Origin: Coenobita brevimanus
Lineage: Eukaryota > Arthropoda > Malacostraca > Decapoda > Coenobitidae
Assembly: GCA_032717465.1 (NCBI GenBank)
Contig: CM064697.1
Location: 5,833,033 to 5,897,032 of the forward strand
DNA length: 64,000 nt
Direction of reading: 5' to 3'
The position numbers and the translations under genes are program-made. Of this stretch, positions 1 through 11,766 are shown in pieces. Position 1 is the first letter of the stretch, and every line of letters begins with the position of its first letter. Below the pieces are notes generated by a model that was not told the DNA's origin, did not search any database, and saw only the letters and a list, made by a program, of their open reading frames with translations.

Positions 1-90
1 AAGGGGAAGATTAATCAGTTTTGCCCATGGACGATTACATTTAGGCTGGGAAAGGCTGATTAACTTAGAGGGTTAAGCTAGGGCCTTTAT

Positions 91-174
91 AAACTCCTTC
101 CATATTCCGGTTAAATAGCTGAATAAAATCGTCTGGTGGGGATGTGAATAAAAGGAATGATACGGCGTCTTTAC

Positions 175-178
<4 letters not shown>
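91..178 (-). mobile_element. Fold-back repeat family, half unit
   Basis: The core CTGAATAAAATCGTCTGG lies at 119-136, preceded by a decayed CTCCTTCC terminus and followed by a GCGTCTTTACAGTC end resembling the family outer arm (GACGTC, then ACTGAAGG). Only the minus-orientation half is present and no paired half is visible. The right end abuts a (GA)n tract. Confidence 0.65.

Positions 179-209
<31 letters not shown>
179..209. repeat. (AG)n microsatellite
   Basis: About 15 uninterrupted AG units directly follow the fold-back half unit. A shorter (AG)n tract lies at 390-413. Confidence 0.97.
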
Positions 210-212
<3 letters not shown>

Positions 213-476
213 TGCTGCTCTCCACCCTCTGAAAATCCTCGCCGGGTAAAACGTGCGAGAGAGGGCCGGTGCGAAATTCGATTACGTGATTAGATCTTGG
301 TCACCAGAGATGCGGGAAAAAGAGCGCAGAGTCTGTCCGGGGGTGGGGCGGAAAAACGGGAGCCGCGCCGCTTATAACGTATTTTCCGCGAGAGAGAGAG
401 AGAGAGAGAGAGAATATTTTACGTGGTTGTGTTTACCTGGTCGTAATATGCAGGATTTAAGCTAGGTTTGTGTTCT

Positions 477-478
<2 letters not shown>

Positions 479-544
<66 letters not shown>
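479..544. repeat. Compound (TG)n(AG)n microsatellite
   Basis: TG units at 479-508 change directly into AG units at 509-544 with no spacer. Open frames here on both strands are repeat translations (Cys-Val, Arg-Glu, Ser-Leu, His-Thr) and are not genes. Confidence 0.97.
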
Positions 545-547
<3 letters not shown>

Positions 548-1176
548 AAGTGCGCATTTTCCAGGGTGAAATGCAGTGAGAAAAGTTGTACAATATGTTC
601 GAAAACGCTGGAAATTAAAACAATCCCAGGGGACAGGGGAAAAGACCATTACCCGCGTATTCCCTTCGTGTCGTAAAGGTGACGCAGAATGGCAGGAATG
701 GGGGAATGCAAACCGTCCCTTTTTCTAGCGGTGTACGTGTGCAACAACCCTACTGCACAGCTTTCATGATTCACGAGAGATTCATTTTGCTCTCTGGGTC
801 ATGTTCCTAAAGAAATCGAAGACTGTTGCCCTGATTCTTACCTTCCCATGAGGTCAGTGGGTATTGGATTACAGATGATGATGATGATGATGATGATGAC
901 AGTACAGGAAACGAGGAAAATATGTTGTGCAAGAAACAGGTCTTTAGGGAGAACACAAATGAAACCGTATAATCAGGGTAAAAAGAAAAAAAAGAAAGAA
1001 AAATAATGAATTTACCTGCGTAGAACGTAACACAAAATACGAAAAAAATATATATTACTGAAAAAGCGCAAGAGAAAGTGCACGACTAGAAAAATACTTA
1101 GTTTGGTTTACATGTGCGATAACTTGTGTACATTTTTGTGTGACGTGTTGTGTACGTGTTGTGGTAAGGGTGAGTG

Positions 1177-1177
<1 letters not shown>
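545..1177. other. Non-repetitive spacer, no gene seen
   Basis: Mixed-composition DNA with a short (GAT)n run at 874-899 and an A-rich stretch near 980-1060. I recognise no exon, RNA gene or mobile element. Confidence 0.5.
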
Positions 1178-1226
<49 letters not shown>

Positions 1227-1580
1227 CTAGCTTTGTATGTTTTTGTGCTAGTGTGTGAGCTTGTGTCTGTGTGAGGCTGGGTGTCTGAGTTTATATGTGA
1301 GTGTGTATGTGTTTGTGCGTGTCTGTATCTGAAGATGTGTTTGTGAATTATGTACATGTATGCATCAGTGTGTGAATTAGTATATGAGTGTATGTTTATT
1401 TGTGAGTTTATTTAAAAGTGTGGCTGGATGCGTTTTTTTTTTTTTTTTTTTTTTTTTAGCCTTGTTTAGTATGAATGTGGATGTGCATGCGAGATTTGTA
1501 TCAGTGCATATGTCTGCCTGACTGAATGTGCGTTTTTTCTCTGGGTGTATGGCCGGGTGTTTGTGTACCGTGAATGGGTG
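1178..1580. repeat. (TG)n array with a decayed GT-rich skirt
   Basis: Perfect TG at 1178-1225 is followed by about 350 bp of interrupted GT-rich sequence such as GTGTGTATGTG, as if a once longer array had decayed. A T homopolymer of about 25 bases lies at 1433-1457 inside the skirt. Confidence 0.85.
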
Positions 1581-1966
1581 TATCTGTGTGCAACGTGTGT
1601 CAGTGCCCATTTTGAAGCAATTTTTCAGAGAGAGAGAGAGAGAGGATATTTTATGGCTGTGTCTATGAGCGCCCTTTAATGTCTGTCTTATGACCATTTC
1701 CATTTGTAAGTCTTCATGTTGTGTGGAACGATGGGAATTTGTACCCACACATCCTCCAACGTTTACAGCACAGACAGGTACAAAATTTACGCACCATAAG
1801 GGTTTACTACAACACTTTATACTTAATCCCGTCACTGACCTTTGCAACCCTCCCTTTCCTTACCTCTCCTGTTGCCGTCCTGCTTAGCCACATATACCTG
1901 TCTCCATTTTCTCCCTCGCCCCTATCCATTCCCCAAAATTCCATATGTCCACTCGCACCCACTCAT

Positions 1967-1969
<3 letters not shown>

Positions 1970-2036
<67 letters not shown>
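1970..2036. repeat. (CA)n microsatellite
   Basis: About 33 uninterrupted CA units abutting a C-rich degenerate minisatellite. The long open frame across it is His-Thr polymer. Confidence 0.97.
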
Positions 2037-2038
<2 letters not shown>

Positions 2039-2044
2039 CTCATC

Positions 2045-2470
2045 TTAAAAGCCACTTATTTCCCTCCACACTACACACTGCTCATTTCCAGAGTCTCCTG
2101 CACACCTGCCTACCTGCAAAATCACTCATTTCCACCCTACCCTCCCATCTCCAGTACCATCCATTTCCACACACTCTACCCTATGTATTACCAGTCTCCT
2201 CCACACGTACCTTCTTCGAAAGTTTCATTTCCACACCCACCCATCCATTTCCAGAACCATTCATTTCCACGGTCACCCACCTATCTCCAGTGCCATCCAT
2301 TTCCACCCACCCTACCCGTCTCCAGGTATCCCATTTCCACCCACACCACTCATCTCCAGAGCTGCCCATGTCCACCCACACCACCCATTTCCAGAGTCGC
2401 TTATTCCCACTCACACCACCCATCTCAAAATCCCTGTGTTTCCACCCAAACCACCCATTTCCACGTCTAC
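2045..2470. repeat. Degenerate CCATTTCCA minisatellite
   Basis: The motif CCCATTTCCAGAG or CATTTCCACCCACACC recurs about every 35-42 bases, roughly ten times, with many substitutions. The plus strand is strongly C-rich and G-poor. The 285-residue frame spanning it follows the repeat and matches no domain I know. Confidence 0.8.
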
Positions 2471-2855
2471 ACCAACGCGTCGGACACTAAAATCCTTTCG
2501 CCTCCTTATCCGGGATGCGGAAACGACCGAAGGAGGAGCCGTAAAGGAAAAAAGATCTCGAGTCTTGAGAGCGAGTGAGCCTGGGTTTAACCAATGGAGA
2601 TATTTATAAAGAATCTTAATCCTTCTTTACGATAAATGAGTCTCCAAAGAGCCAATTATTATCAGTCGTCATTTTCATGGGTCGTATTTTTTCACTGTAT
2701 TAATTGATCTTGTTTAGCTTGGAAATTAGTGGCAGCTGCATGAGCATTGATAAATAAGCACAAATAAACTACCTCACACAGAACCAGATCTCAAGAAAAT
2801 TTATAAAGACGAACCCAGGACAGGATGTAAACACACTGGCCAGTTTAAAGTTGGC

Positions 2856-2858
<3 letters not shown>

Positions 2859-2918
<60 letters not shown>
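2859..2918. repeat. (GT)n microsatellite
   Basis: Thirty GT units ending in a run of T. The preceding 2580-2858 is unremarkable AT-rich sequence. Confidence 0.97.
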
Positions 2919-2921
<3 letters not shown>

Positions 2922-3121
2922 TTTCTCGTGAACATTTGTGTCAGTTTGGTGTGGGATCAAGTTTGGGTTTTTACGGGGTCATGTCTCGGTTACCACGCAG
3001 TCGGGGTGTGTGTGGCGACCCCCTCACGTCAAGTGTAGTGCCAGCTGCTCTGAAGTTGCCTTGAATGTTCTGAAGGCCCTTGTTTTGCTTTATTTGAGAA
3101 GGCTAGCTTGGTTTTTGCGTC

Positions 3122-3123
<2 letters not shown>

Positions 3124-3185
<62 letters not shown>
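3124..3185. repeat. (TG)n microsatellite
   Basis: About 31 TG units. The segment between this and the array at 2859-2918 shows no recognised element. Confidence 0.97.
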
Positions 3186-3188
<3 letters not shown>

Positions 3189-3326
3189 GCTTGCTGGTTG
3201 GATTCGTTTACTCAGACCTTCTTTGTTGTCTTTGTTATTGATACGCTAGGGTAGAAGTGCTTTTGCCATAATGGTTTTAGCGAATTACAGTAGTTGGAAA
3301 TCCTGAACGCAGTAGTTGTATGATGT

Positions 3327-3418
3327 TTAATGTTTTCACTACGAGAGGTTATTTCTAAGTTGAATAGGATCGTATGACGCTGGCAAGAATATAATACGAA
3401 AGACGCCATACTGCCATT
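3327..3418 (-). mobile_element. Fold-back repeat family, half unit
   Basis: Order of features: TTTTCACTACGAGAGG (inner terminus), AAGTTGAATAGGATCGTA (diverged core), GGCAAGAATA, then AAAGACGCCATACTG (outer arm). This matches the minus-orientation half with about 20 percent divergence by eye. Confidence 0.65.
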
Positions 3419-3419
3419 C

Positions 3420-4494
3420 AGATTAACAGAAACTGCATCTATTCTCTTCTTTGCGAGGGCTCTCTCCAAAACTAGATAAGATAGACTGGTAAAACAAGAG
3501 TATAATAACTAAAAAGGTGTCACTGTAATGGTGTCGAGTGAATTTTCCCGATGGCATGCCTGTATCAGCTGGATTTAATCCAGGCTGAGGTGTTTGGTTT
3601 TGCCTTCCCAGAATACTTAAGGCTGTGGAGTTAAGTTTTCTTGTGTTGTGTAAATGTTAACATCTTCAGTGGTTCCTCTTATGATGATTTTAAAACCTTG
3701 ATAATGGTAAATTTGCTAGGGCTATCTTATGCTCTGTCCTTCCTTGTTAATGTTTTACTGACAGTTTATTATGCTTTCTAATCTGCGATTATCCCGTCAG
3801 ATATATCATTACCATTCCCAGTGCTATATAGTCTGCTTATAGCATTTTATATATACTTTACGCTAACGTGAGCTGTACACCCATTGAATTTGGACATTTT
3901 GTAACACCTATATTTTTTTTTTCAGCGATTTATTTTGCATATTACACCTAGATATCCATGTGTATGTTATTGATACAAACTGTGTCGATACTAAAAGGAT
4001 AAATAATATACGCGAGAATATATAGAGACAGCATGAAAAATAGATCGCTGAGGAAGAGGTGCAAGAAGGCCCATTAACTCAACGAGAAATGGTTCCTTGT
4101 ATCCACTTCCTCTTGGTGGTGTGGAGCAGGGAGCGTGCCTCCACCAGCCGCACCACCACCATCGCTCCATCAAAGGTGCTGGTGCTCTCCCTCAACTTTT
4201 TCTGATGCCGAGATTGAAACCTCATCTCGCCACGGTAAGCTGTTTTCCGCCACATTACCGCGCTAGATTTACAGCGCCCTCCACAAGACGCCCTATCCTG
4301 GTGCTAACTCGAACTGAATTCAACATTATCTTTTTATCCCTGGTTTTTCTATCACTGTCATGCCTTTATTATTCCATTATAAAAAGCAGTGGAGTTTTTG
4401 AAAGACTTAGCCATTACGTCGTAGGCTTAATCATCGGCCAAAGGCGCTGCTTCGTGTAGGTTCCAAATTTCCTGTCCATCAGAAGCATTTACTC
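3420..4494. other. Spacer, no gene seen
   Basis: AT-rich unique sequence to about 4000, then a mixed-composition stretch at 4090-4320 with short open frames on both strands (up to 120 residues). Their composition is not protein-like and I recognise no family. Confidence 0.45.
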
Positions 4495-4605
4495 CTTATG
4501 ACGTCAGATGCTTCCTTCCACGTGATTGGTGGAGTGGGTTTCGCCGCCTTCGCCTGGACCAATCAGGGCCCAGCTTGCGGGATGGGATCATTTGGCGGGA
4601 GATGG
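4495..4605. promoter_or_regulatory. Candidate promoter or enhancer with CRE, E-box, CCAAT and E2F-like sites
   Basis: Within 110 bp are a perfect CRE palindrome TGACGTCA (4499-4506), a perfect E-box CACGTG (4519-4524), an inverted CCAAT box ATTGG (4525-4529), a direct CCAATCAG box (4559-4566) and TTTGGCGGGAGA (4591-4602), close to the E2F consensus. Two opposite CCAAT boxes with CRE and E2F sites are typical of cell-cycle or housekeeping promoters, and clustering is unlikely in random AT-rich DNA. There is no TATA box and I cannot identify a first exon on either side, so it may serve an untranslated exon, a gene outside the window, or be a distal enhancer. Confidence 0.45.
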
Positions 4606-4639
4606 GAGAGGCAAAAAGTGTCATCCATCTTAACCTAAT

Positions 4640-5840
4640 TTGGAGGCGACCCATAAAAGTGAGCCGAGATAGGAGGAATGTTGGTAAATAGATTTTTTGG
4701 ATGAACCTCTCGCTCTTCCCAGCCTGGAGATTAAAAAAAAAAAAAATGTGTTTTGGGCAGTATAGTTATCAAGGAAGTGTACAATCAGAGGCATAAGTCA
4801 GCCTCCTGTTTCATTGTGTCAGCTTCACAATTATAGCATATTCGTCACTTTCCTCCCTGATTCATCACATTAGAAAGCATCGTTCATGTGCTGAGGGACG
4901 AGAAGTGAAACATTAGGCGAACTTTTGTACCCACTTGTATTTATGCGGAGGGTACAGGAAATACAAGTCCATTATTTTCAATGGCTTATGAGATTTCGTA
5001 ACGGTTTTTAGTTCGCGATTAAGTCTGTATATTACACTTTGTTATCCTCTTGTATTTTACGCAGACTATGTATGTCAAGGTAAAAAAAAATGTAAATAAC
5101 ATGCAAGGAAATGGTACAGTATACTATGCAAATTAAATCGCGTTGGAAGAGTTGCCACGCAGTCTTCTATTTTGTCGAGAATGGGATCATATCATTATCC
5201 AGCAGCATCGAGAACATTATTTGACTTAAAAATTCGTTCCTTTACAAGAATAGGTGTAATTTCTTGCATTATCTTGAGTAGATTAGTTGCCTGGCATTTG
5301 TGTAATAAAAAAATGTGAAACTCCCAAGAAAACAGAGTACCGGCATGAAATGTGAACTTGGCTAGATACAATATACTTATAATGAGGTAATGTTGGTATT
5401 GGAGGAAAAACACCAAAACTGAGGGGATGATGTTTTTTCTATTTTTTAAAGACTGACGACAAAAATATTCTGTTAAAATGTGAGAGATACAATTAACAGA
5501 AGAAATGTAATGAAATATTATCCTCTTAGTAGCATACCAACTCTCCTCATTCACATTTTTTTTTTTAACCAGAAAAGAACAGATGAAATAACAAGATATT
5601 GTTGAGATCAAATATTCAACAAAAATCATCGCCAAAATTTTAATTATACCTGAAGCCAGCGAGTACCTATGTTTTTATTGGCTTCACTGCAAATACACAG
5701 GAAGGAAATTAAGCCGAGGTGTTGTTTTGTTGTACCTTAATTAAACAGACCGTGTTGCGCTGAGCACATCCTTGTATTCTCTAGGTTGTACGTAAAAAAC
5801 TAAGAGTCCCATAGTTGTTCACATACGTATCACAGCATAA
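4640..5840. other. AT-rich spacer, no gene seen
   Basis: Unique AT-rich DNA. A 146-codon minus-strand frame at 5195-5635 has no recognisable domain, and its Ile/Phe/Lys-rich composition is what AT-rich DNA would give. Confidence 0.45.
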
Positions 5841-5841
5841 C

Positions 5842-5844
<3 letters not shown>

Positions 5845-5936
<92 letters not shown>
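5845..5936. repeat. (TA)n(GA)n compound microsatellite
   Basis: About 39 TA units (5845-5922) run straight into seven GA units. The (TA)n block is self-complementary and could extrude as a cruciform. Confidence 0.97.
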
Positions 5937-5939
5937 TAC

Positions 5940-7740
5940 GGTATTATACCTGAAGTACGAGTAGAAATTTTGTTTGCAGGTAAATTTAGCAGCATTTTTC
6001 AAAGCTTCCGCTACGTCAGGCGATCGTTCCTGGCACGTAAACATGAGAGGTGTGTCTAGCGCTAATCCCGACTGGTGTAAGCTGCTACCACACAACATCA
6101 GATGGAGACTGCAATTTTTCCCTTATGAGCTAAGTCATAGGAAAGCAAGAATGTTAGAACAAGTACTGTAAGATGAAATTATGGCAAATTTCTGTTTAAT
6201 AAATGTTCACCTAGACATCCATATAAACAACATACATTTGTGCTGTAATAAGTTAGAGACAAATTTATCATTTAGAATATTTGGGGACGGGTAGGATTTT
6301 TAACATCTCAGTGGCAGCAATACGCCAGTAATTTACAAAGGTCCTCTTGTCATAATAAACAATTTTGCGAGTGCAGTAACTGGCCCCAAAGTTTCCAACA
6401 GCGATCCGCCAGCTCATTTATTGTGGAGAAGTGCAAAACAGACATTATCGGGCCCGCCAGAGCTGGGAAGAGGGCAGGAGGCGTAAGGGTGAGGGTGAGG
6501 GTGCTGTTAACTCTCTTAGAAAACCATTACTCAAGGTGAGGCGCAGCGTACATTAGCCGCGCTTCCTGCCGCTGCTTTTAATAGACGTGGTCGGCTGTTT
6601 ACTTTGGGCTGATGGATGCTTCTCCGCCAGTGTGAGGGGAGAAGCAGGGGCATCCTTTACTCCTTGGTTTCTCTCTTCTTTGTGACCTCCCCCTTGTGTA
6701 CACACCTTCATGTTAATATAAAATCCTTTAGAAGTGTACCCGTTTTAAAATCGTGGTAACTCTCTCTCTCTATTTTTCTCAGCTTGTATTATTTCTCCCA
6801 GATGTTGTTCCCGAGTGTCAGCCTCTGTCCAAGTGATTCATTTCCTGTGCTTCATGGTGCTCTCCTACCGTTCCTAATATGCTTCACTGGTCACCACACT
6901 TATCTTAATGGCTGCCAGTATTTGCCCCTTACCAATGCAGTTACTGTCCCTGTGTTGTATTCTTGTGTCATTGTTCACCGTATGCAACCTGCAGGCACCA
7001 TTTCTCACTGTGGCAACCCTCCCGAGTGCTGTCGAGCGGGACATACAACACCAATAATGTTGCTGAAGCACCACACTGTGGGGATGATGCAGTCCACAGC
7101 ATGTCGTGGCTGTCTCTACAAGAATATTTTCCTTCTCTTTCGATTTTCTTCTTCCTGTTTCCCTTTCAAGGTGTCCTGCTATGCTGATATTGTCTAGTAG
7201 TGACCAACAATAACTTAGTACAGACTCGCTGTTCAGCACGTACCGTCAAATACAAAAATCTATTTGTCTCTCCTGCCTCTCATCGCTCGAGTAATAGATA
7301 ATTCAGTGACTCGTAGTGGGAAAAGATCCATTTTATCGCCCGATGATCGATGATGATATGCCCCTCAGGCCATTACGTCACATTCAAGTGTCTATGATTC
7401 CAGTGATGAAAGGGAAGGAGAGTCGAACGGACATCTATATTTGACACTACCTATGTATGTATATATGGAAGACCTACTTGCACACGTCTCACCTCATAGA
7501 AGTACTGATTTATGTTAATTTTCAACGGTTTTGAAAAGTACCGTAGAAATTAGCTCTACCCACAGCTACAAACACTGAGGAAATTCTGAGGAAGACAACA
7601 TTTACAGATCCGCAGTGAAGCGCCAGAAACTGTTGTGGGGATGGGTGTATTTTGAAGTCGCGTTATATTCACAGGTCTGTGTATTCAGCTTTGTAGAAAA
7701 ACAAGAGCACAATGAACTAAGAGCAATTCAGACGACAGCT
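5940..7740. other. Spacer with a GC-richer block, no gene seen
   Basis: Mostly unique sequence. The stretch 6400-6660 is richer in GC and CpG than its surroundings, with GGGTGAGGGTGAGGGTG near 6486 and GCCGCGCTTCCTGCCGCTGC near 6557, and might be conserved non-coding DNA. Overlapping antisense frames at 6784-7197 and 6874-7239 are not low-complexity but resemble nothing I know. Confidence 0.35.
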
Positions 7741-7750
7741 GACTGCGCGT

Positions 7751-7840
7751 TATAAAAATATCCCCGCCAGCCCACTTTTGAGAGAGTCAGCTCAGCCAGT
7801 CATAATTTACCAACTCACATTAATTTTGTTATGAACATTT
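7751..7840 (+). promoter_or_regulatory. Candidate TATA-type core promoter
   Basis: TATAAAAATA at 7751-7760 is followed at initiator distance by AGTCAGCTCAGCCAGTCA (7786-7803), which contains arthropod-style TCAG/CAGT initiator motifs. An ATG at 7831 opens only a 15-codon frame (MNIWPCLVLAVYYQL), too short to judge as a first coding exon. Such motif pairs arise by chance in AT-rich DNA. Confidence 0.2.
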
Positions 7841-8050
7841 GGCCGTGTCTTGTGTTGGCAGTATATTATCAGCTATAAACTAAATCACTATACGATATAC
7901 AGTGGACTAAATTAAAGAATTAAATCGACATCAATCTCAACAAATGTAACAACAGGCCAGCTCATGAACTCCGAACTTATGAATTATCTTGTCACTGCCT
8001 GCACTGAGTTGACATCTGGTGGTAATAAAAGGATACATGGCGCAGTGCAG

Positions 8051-8075
8051 ACTCTCTCTCTCTCTCTCTCTCTCT
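8051..8075. repeat. (CT)n microsatellite
   Basis: About 12 CT units followed by a T run. Confidence 0.95.
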
Positions 8076-8238
8076 TTGTTTTTTTAGCCAGCTCCAGTTG
8101 CATAAAATGTTTCAGTGTGTTTTTATATCAAAGTTTTTGCCAGCCTATAACTCAAGCACTGTCTCAGTTACTGGTTAAACATACTGCTGTTATTTGCGTA
8201 TAGTATTCAGGCCTTTGCTTTTTATTATACCTTAGCTT

Positions 8239-8243
<5 letters not shown>

Positions 8244-8283
<40 letters not shown>
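8244..8283. repeat. (TA)n microsatellite
   Basis: Twenty uninterrupted TA units. Confidence 0.97.
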
Positions 8284-8286
<3 letters not shown>

Positions 8287-8479
8287 GTCTGTATTTGTGC
8301 CACATAGTTGTCTGCCCCAACACTTTCACTCTCTGTCAGTATACTTCATGCTTCTGTGCCGTCATTCTCCCCCGTACTCACGCACAAATGCTTCACTATC
8401 TTTCATTACGCTTCCCTGCATTTACATCATTGTTCCCAGCCCCTGTACATATGTCCATTTGTTTGGCTGGGGCTTCGGA

Positions 8480-8960
8480 ACGAGGTAGGTGGGACTGAAC
8501 GTGTTAGGCTGTAATGGGGCCAATGGGACAAGGCAGTACTGAACAGCTGGAGGCAAGGCAAGGCGAGGTGGGACGGGGTAAGGCAGATGTATAGTGATGT
8601 TGGGTGGGGTATAATGGGGCAAGGCGTGTGAAGAGCCGGGACAGGACAGTAAACGATTTGGAAGGATGGAGTGAGGGCAGGGTCAAAAGATGTGGAAATG
8701 CAGACTATGGGGACCCGAGAAAAGACAGGGTTAGAGGAGGCAAGACGGAATGAGAGGAGGGGTGAGGCAGGACAGAGCGAGGAAGGGCAGGGTCAGCAAA
8801 AGAGGATGAAGAGGGACAGAGGGGGCAGTACAGGGCGAGAAGGGGTAGGTAAAGCAGGACAAGATGAGGGATAATGTGTGGCAGAGCAGGGCAGGATGAA
8901 GAAAGACTAAGTAAAGAAGGACAGGGTGAGGAGGGGCAGAGTGGATGAGGATTGGGTGTG
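8480..8960. repeat. Degenerate G-rich repeat field
   Basis: Short motifs such as GGGGCAAGG, GCAGGACAGGG and GATGAGGA recur irregularly over about 480 bp, leaving the plus strand very purine-rich. Frames on both strands here are artefacts of the biased composition. Confidence 0.7.
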
Positions 8961-9905
8961 AGCATGCGTCCCGACTTCACTAATGATGGGCTGCATGGTG
9001 GTGTTTACGTTGTGGTATGTGCCGACTCGCAGACAGGTGAGAGGAGAGGCGGGTGTGACAGGGCAGGTGATAAACAGAGGCGCTGCAGAAGGACGGCTTG
9101 GAGAGGGGAAAGACAAACGAGGCGGTCAGAGAGCAGGGAACTGTCAAAACGCTTATGCATTCAAACACAAGTAGCCTACTACGCTCTTGTAAATAAAGGT
9201 ATATTTATATTTTTTTAGAAGTGACACGTATGACGAGCAGAAAATAGAGAGAGAATGTATTGTCTGATAATGAAATAGTATTCTCAACGAAAATTTCAGG
9301 ATGTGATAAACTATACAGTACAAAGAATTATACGGTTGCACTGTGTATAGACACAAGTAAACTAACAGAATTTGCGGTATGAAAATCTTTATTCATCTAA
9401 AGCCACTCATTATCTACTCTCCTTCCTACATCTCCCACCAGACAGACGTCTCACGCCCGGGTTCTGTACACTATTTATTCAAAACATTTGTGAGGACTGT
9501 GGTGTAGACTAAACAACTGCTATTTACACTGTGAGTCCGTTTCCCCATACGCCTTTTGTTTGATGTTTGCATTGTGCCTCATAAGATGTAGACGGTGAAA
9601 ACTGTAGTACGGAACTACAGGTTTCAGTAATACACATTAACAACTTTACTGAAAACTGTTTCACGACCCATCTATTGTTCTTTTACACTATACTATATGT
9701 AGTTAAAGATGCTGATTATAGTATCGCTAGGTGCAAGAAGTAAACGGTCAGCAAATCATAAATAGAGAAAGGTAGTTGATATATGACCGAGCGGAAGAAA
9801 CTGTTTATTCCCTGACAGAGCGAGAGGAAGTGTATGTCCAGGAGGCTTCATGTGACAGTGGCCAGTGACGGTACCTCACTTGTCTTCATTAGTACGCTTT
9901 CCAGC
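8960..9905. other. Spacer, no gene seen
   Basis: Unique DNA, GC-richer to about 9130 and AT-rich afterwards. I recognise no exon, RNA or mobile element. Confidence 0.45.
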
Positions 9906-10270
9906 CCACCCGTCCCCCACCCGAACCCACCCACCGTATGCCACCCACCAACCTCCTGTCCCATGCTCCCAACCCTCACCCCACCCACCGTTGGCCACCC
10001 ACCCACCTCCTGTCTCATACCTACGACTCTGTACCATCCATCCACCGCCTGTTTTATCCCCCCCTCCATACTACCCACCGACATACCCACCTTCTGATAC
10101 CATTCCTCCCCCCTCCGTACCACCAACTAATCTCCCGTCTCCTGCTCCCTCTGTATCAACCACGTACCTCCTGTCTCCTACCGCTTCCCTGTACCACCCA
10201 CAGAGTTCTTTTCTCAGCAGTGCCCTGTCTCACCCATACCATCCACTATCTACCTCCCTGTGTGTAACCG
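9905..10270. repeat. Degenerate C-rich minisatellite, unit about 55 bp
   Basis: The motifs CCCACCGT, GCCACCCACC, ACCTCCTGTC and TACCA(T/C)CCA recur in the same order about every 50-60 bases. The first two units, beginning near 9928 and 9984, are clearest and later ones decay. The plus strand is strongly C-rich. Confidence 0.75.
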
Positions 10271-10513
10271 TATGACGACTGAGTGACTAAGGCTTTCTCA
10301 CGCTTGAAAAAGATTGTGTGATGTTAAGTGATATAATACTTTAGAATGAACGGTTAACGAGAGAGTCTTATCCCTTTTATTGCCACAATTTCCCACATGC
10401 CATCAATTTCCTGTCTTGTTCACCTTACAGTTATTTACCAACCTCTTGTCCCACTCGTACCATTCGAATATTATCAGTTCTTGTAGCCACTCATCATCTT
10501 CGGCACACTCTTA

Positions 10514-10619
10514 CCTATCCCTTTTCACTGCCTCTTGCCACCCACGATCTTCTCGTACTACCTACCCTATCCTTTTTCACTGCCTCTTGCCACCCACGAT
10601 CTTCTCTTACTACCTACCC
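10514..10619. repeat. 52-bp tandem duplication
   Basis: A segment containing CACTGCCTCTTGCCACCCAC begins at 10526 and again at 10578, a 52-bp period, with only a couple of mismatches per copy. The event looks recent. It sits in pyrimidine-rich DNA with no credible frame. Confidence 0.93.
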
Positions 10620-10629
10620 TATCTCCCAC

Positions 10630-11766
10630 CTCTAGCTCCTCACTCAACTTCTCACCACCTTTTCTGTTCATACATCCCTCTAAGCCAGGGTTCAACCTCA
10701 AATCCTCTCCTAAACCATCGACCCCTCAGTCACCCTTATTTTTTTTCCCTTCTCTGTCGGCCATCCCACTCATCGTCTGTCTAGCCAACTTCTTCACGCC
10801 TTCGAATTCCATTTTGCACACAGCTGTACCCCATCGTGTGCAGGGAGAGACAGAAACAGCAGGTGTGGCACAGAAGACAAGTAGGTAGGGTCCTTGTTGC
10901 TTTATGTGACGCTGGCCAGCCCTGCCCGCCACCTGCCCCGCCAGTATTCACTCCCTTTAATTAAATTTACTGCGCCCTCAACCACGCAAACGTCCGTGGT
11001 GAGCATAAAGATCAGTACGCACACCCAATTTGTGCACAGATTTGTTCACTTGCGGAGAGACTGGCGGAGGAAACTGTGATTTATTCTGAGCAATTCTTGT
11101 CAGTATATTACTAAAATGAAAGGGTAAAGACTCCTAATGACCACATTCCTCATAGAAGTTTACATATTAAATCTCACTTGATCTTATCCGTCTGTCAAAC
11201 CACGAAGCACAACATCAAAACACATTCAAATCTTCCAAGATAAAAGAAAATGCAAAGTTACCCCTACACCTTCATCTGACCCACGCACCCTTCTCTTCAA
11301 CCCCCCTTCATCCCTCCCCAAGTCTCCCAGTTTGAGTGCATATCGTGACGAGTTGGTGAGGTTCATGCCGCAAGTTGTCAGCTACATCGATTATCTCGTC
11401 AGACACCCCGGCGCTCGCCAGGCAGGGAGCAGGGGAGATGTTGTCGGGAGCCTGGGGTAGCTTGTGCAGTGAAAGGTGTGGAAAGTGGTAGTCATTTCAG
11501 TCTGGTGGCTCCATTTTCGTTGGCAAAGGAGGCTTCGTAATGCATCTCCCATAGCGACTAAGTTTCTGTCTTGCACCTTAGTTTTTTTTGTAGCATATGT
11601 AAATCAATTAAATACTGACACAGTTACATCAGTAATATACAAGAGAAGTATTAGGGTGTGATGTACAAAATAAATCGATAAGAAAGAGGCGCAACGACGT
11701 ATCCGAAGCCAGCAGAAAATATGATCACTGAGAGAGTGGAGCAGTGAAGAGATGGGAAACATTGTG
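10630..11766. other. Spacer, no gene seen
   Basis: Unique DNA, C-rich to about 10800, then mixed. A dense CCAGCCCTGCCCGCCACCTG block lies near 10915. No exon, RNA or mobile element is recognised. Confidence 0.45.

Noticed and set aside
1721..2578. 285-codon plus-strand frame rich in His, Thr, Pro
   Set aside because: It is a read-through of (CA)n and a C-rich minisatellite. Composition follows the repeats and there is no known domain.
6784..7239. Overlapping sense and antisense frames of 137 and 121 codons
   Set aside because: No recognisable domain in either, no splice or promoter context. Chance open frames are expected in 64 kb.
10880..10990. GC-rich promoter
   Set aside because: C-rich CCAGCCCTGCCCGCCACC looks promoter-like, but there are no specific paired motifs or initiator.
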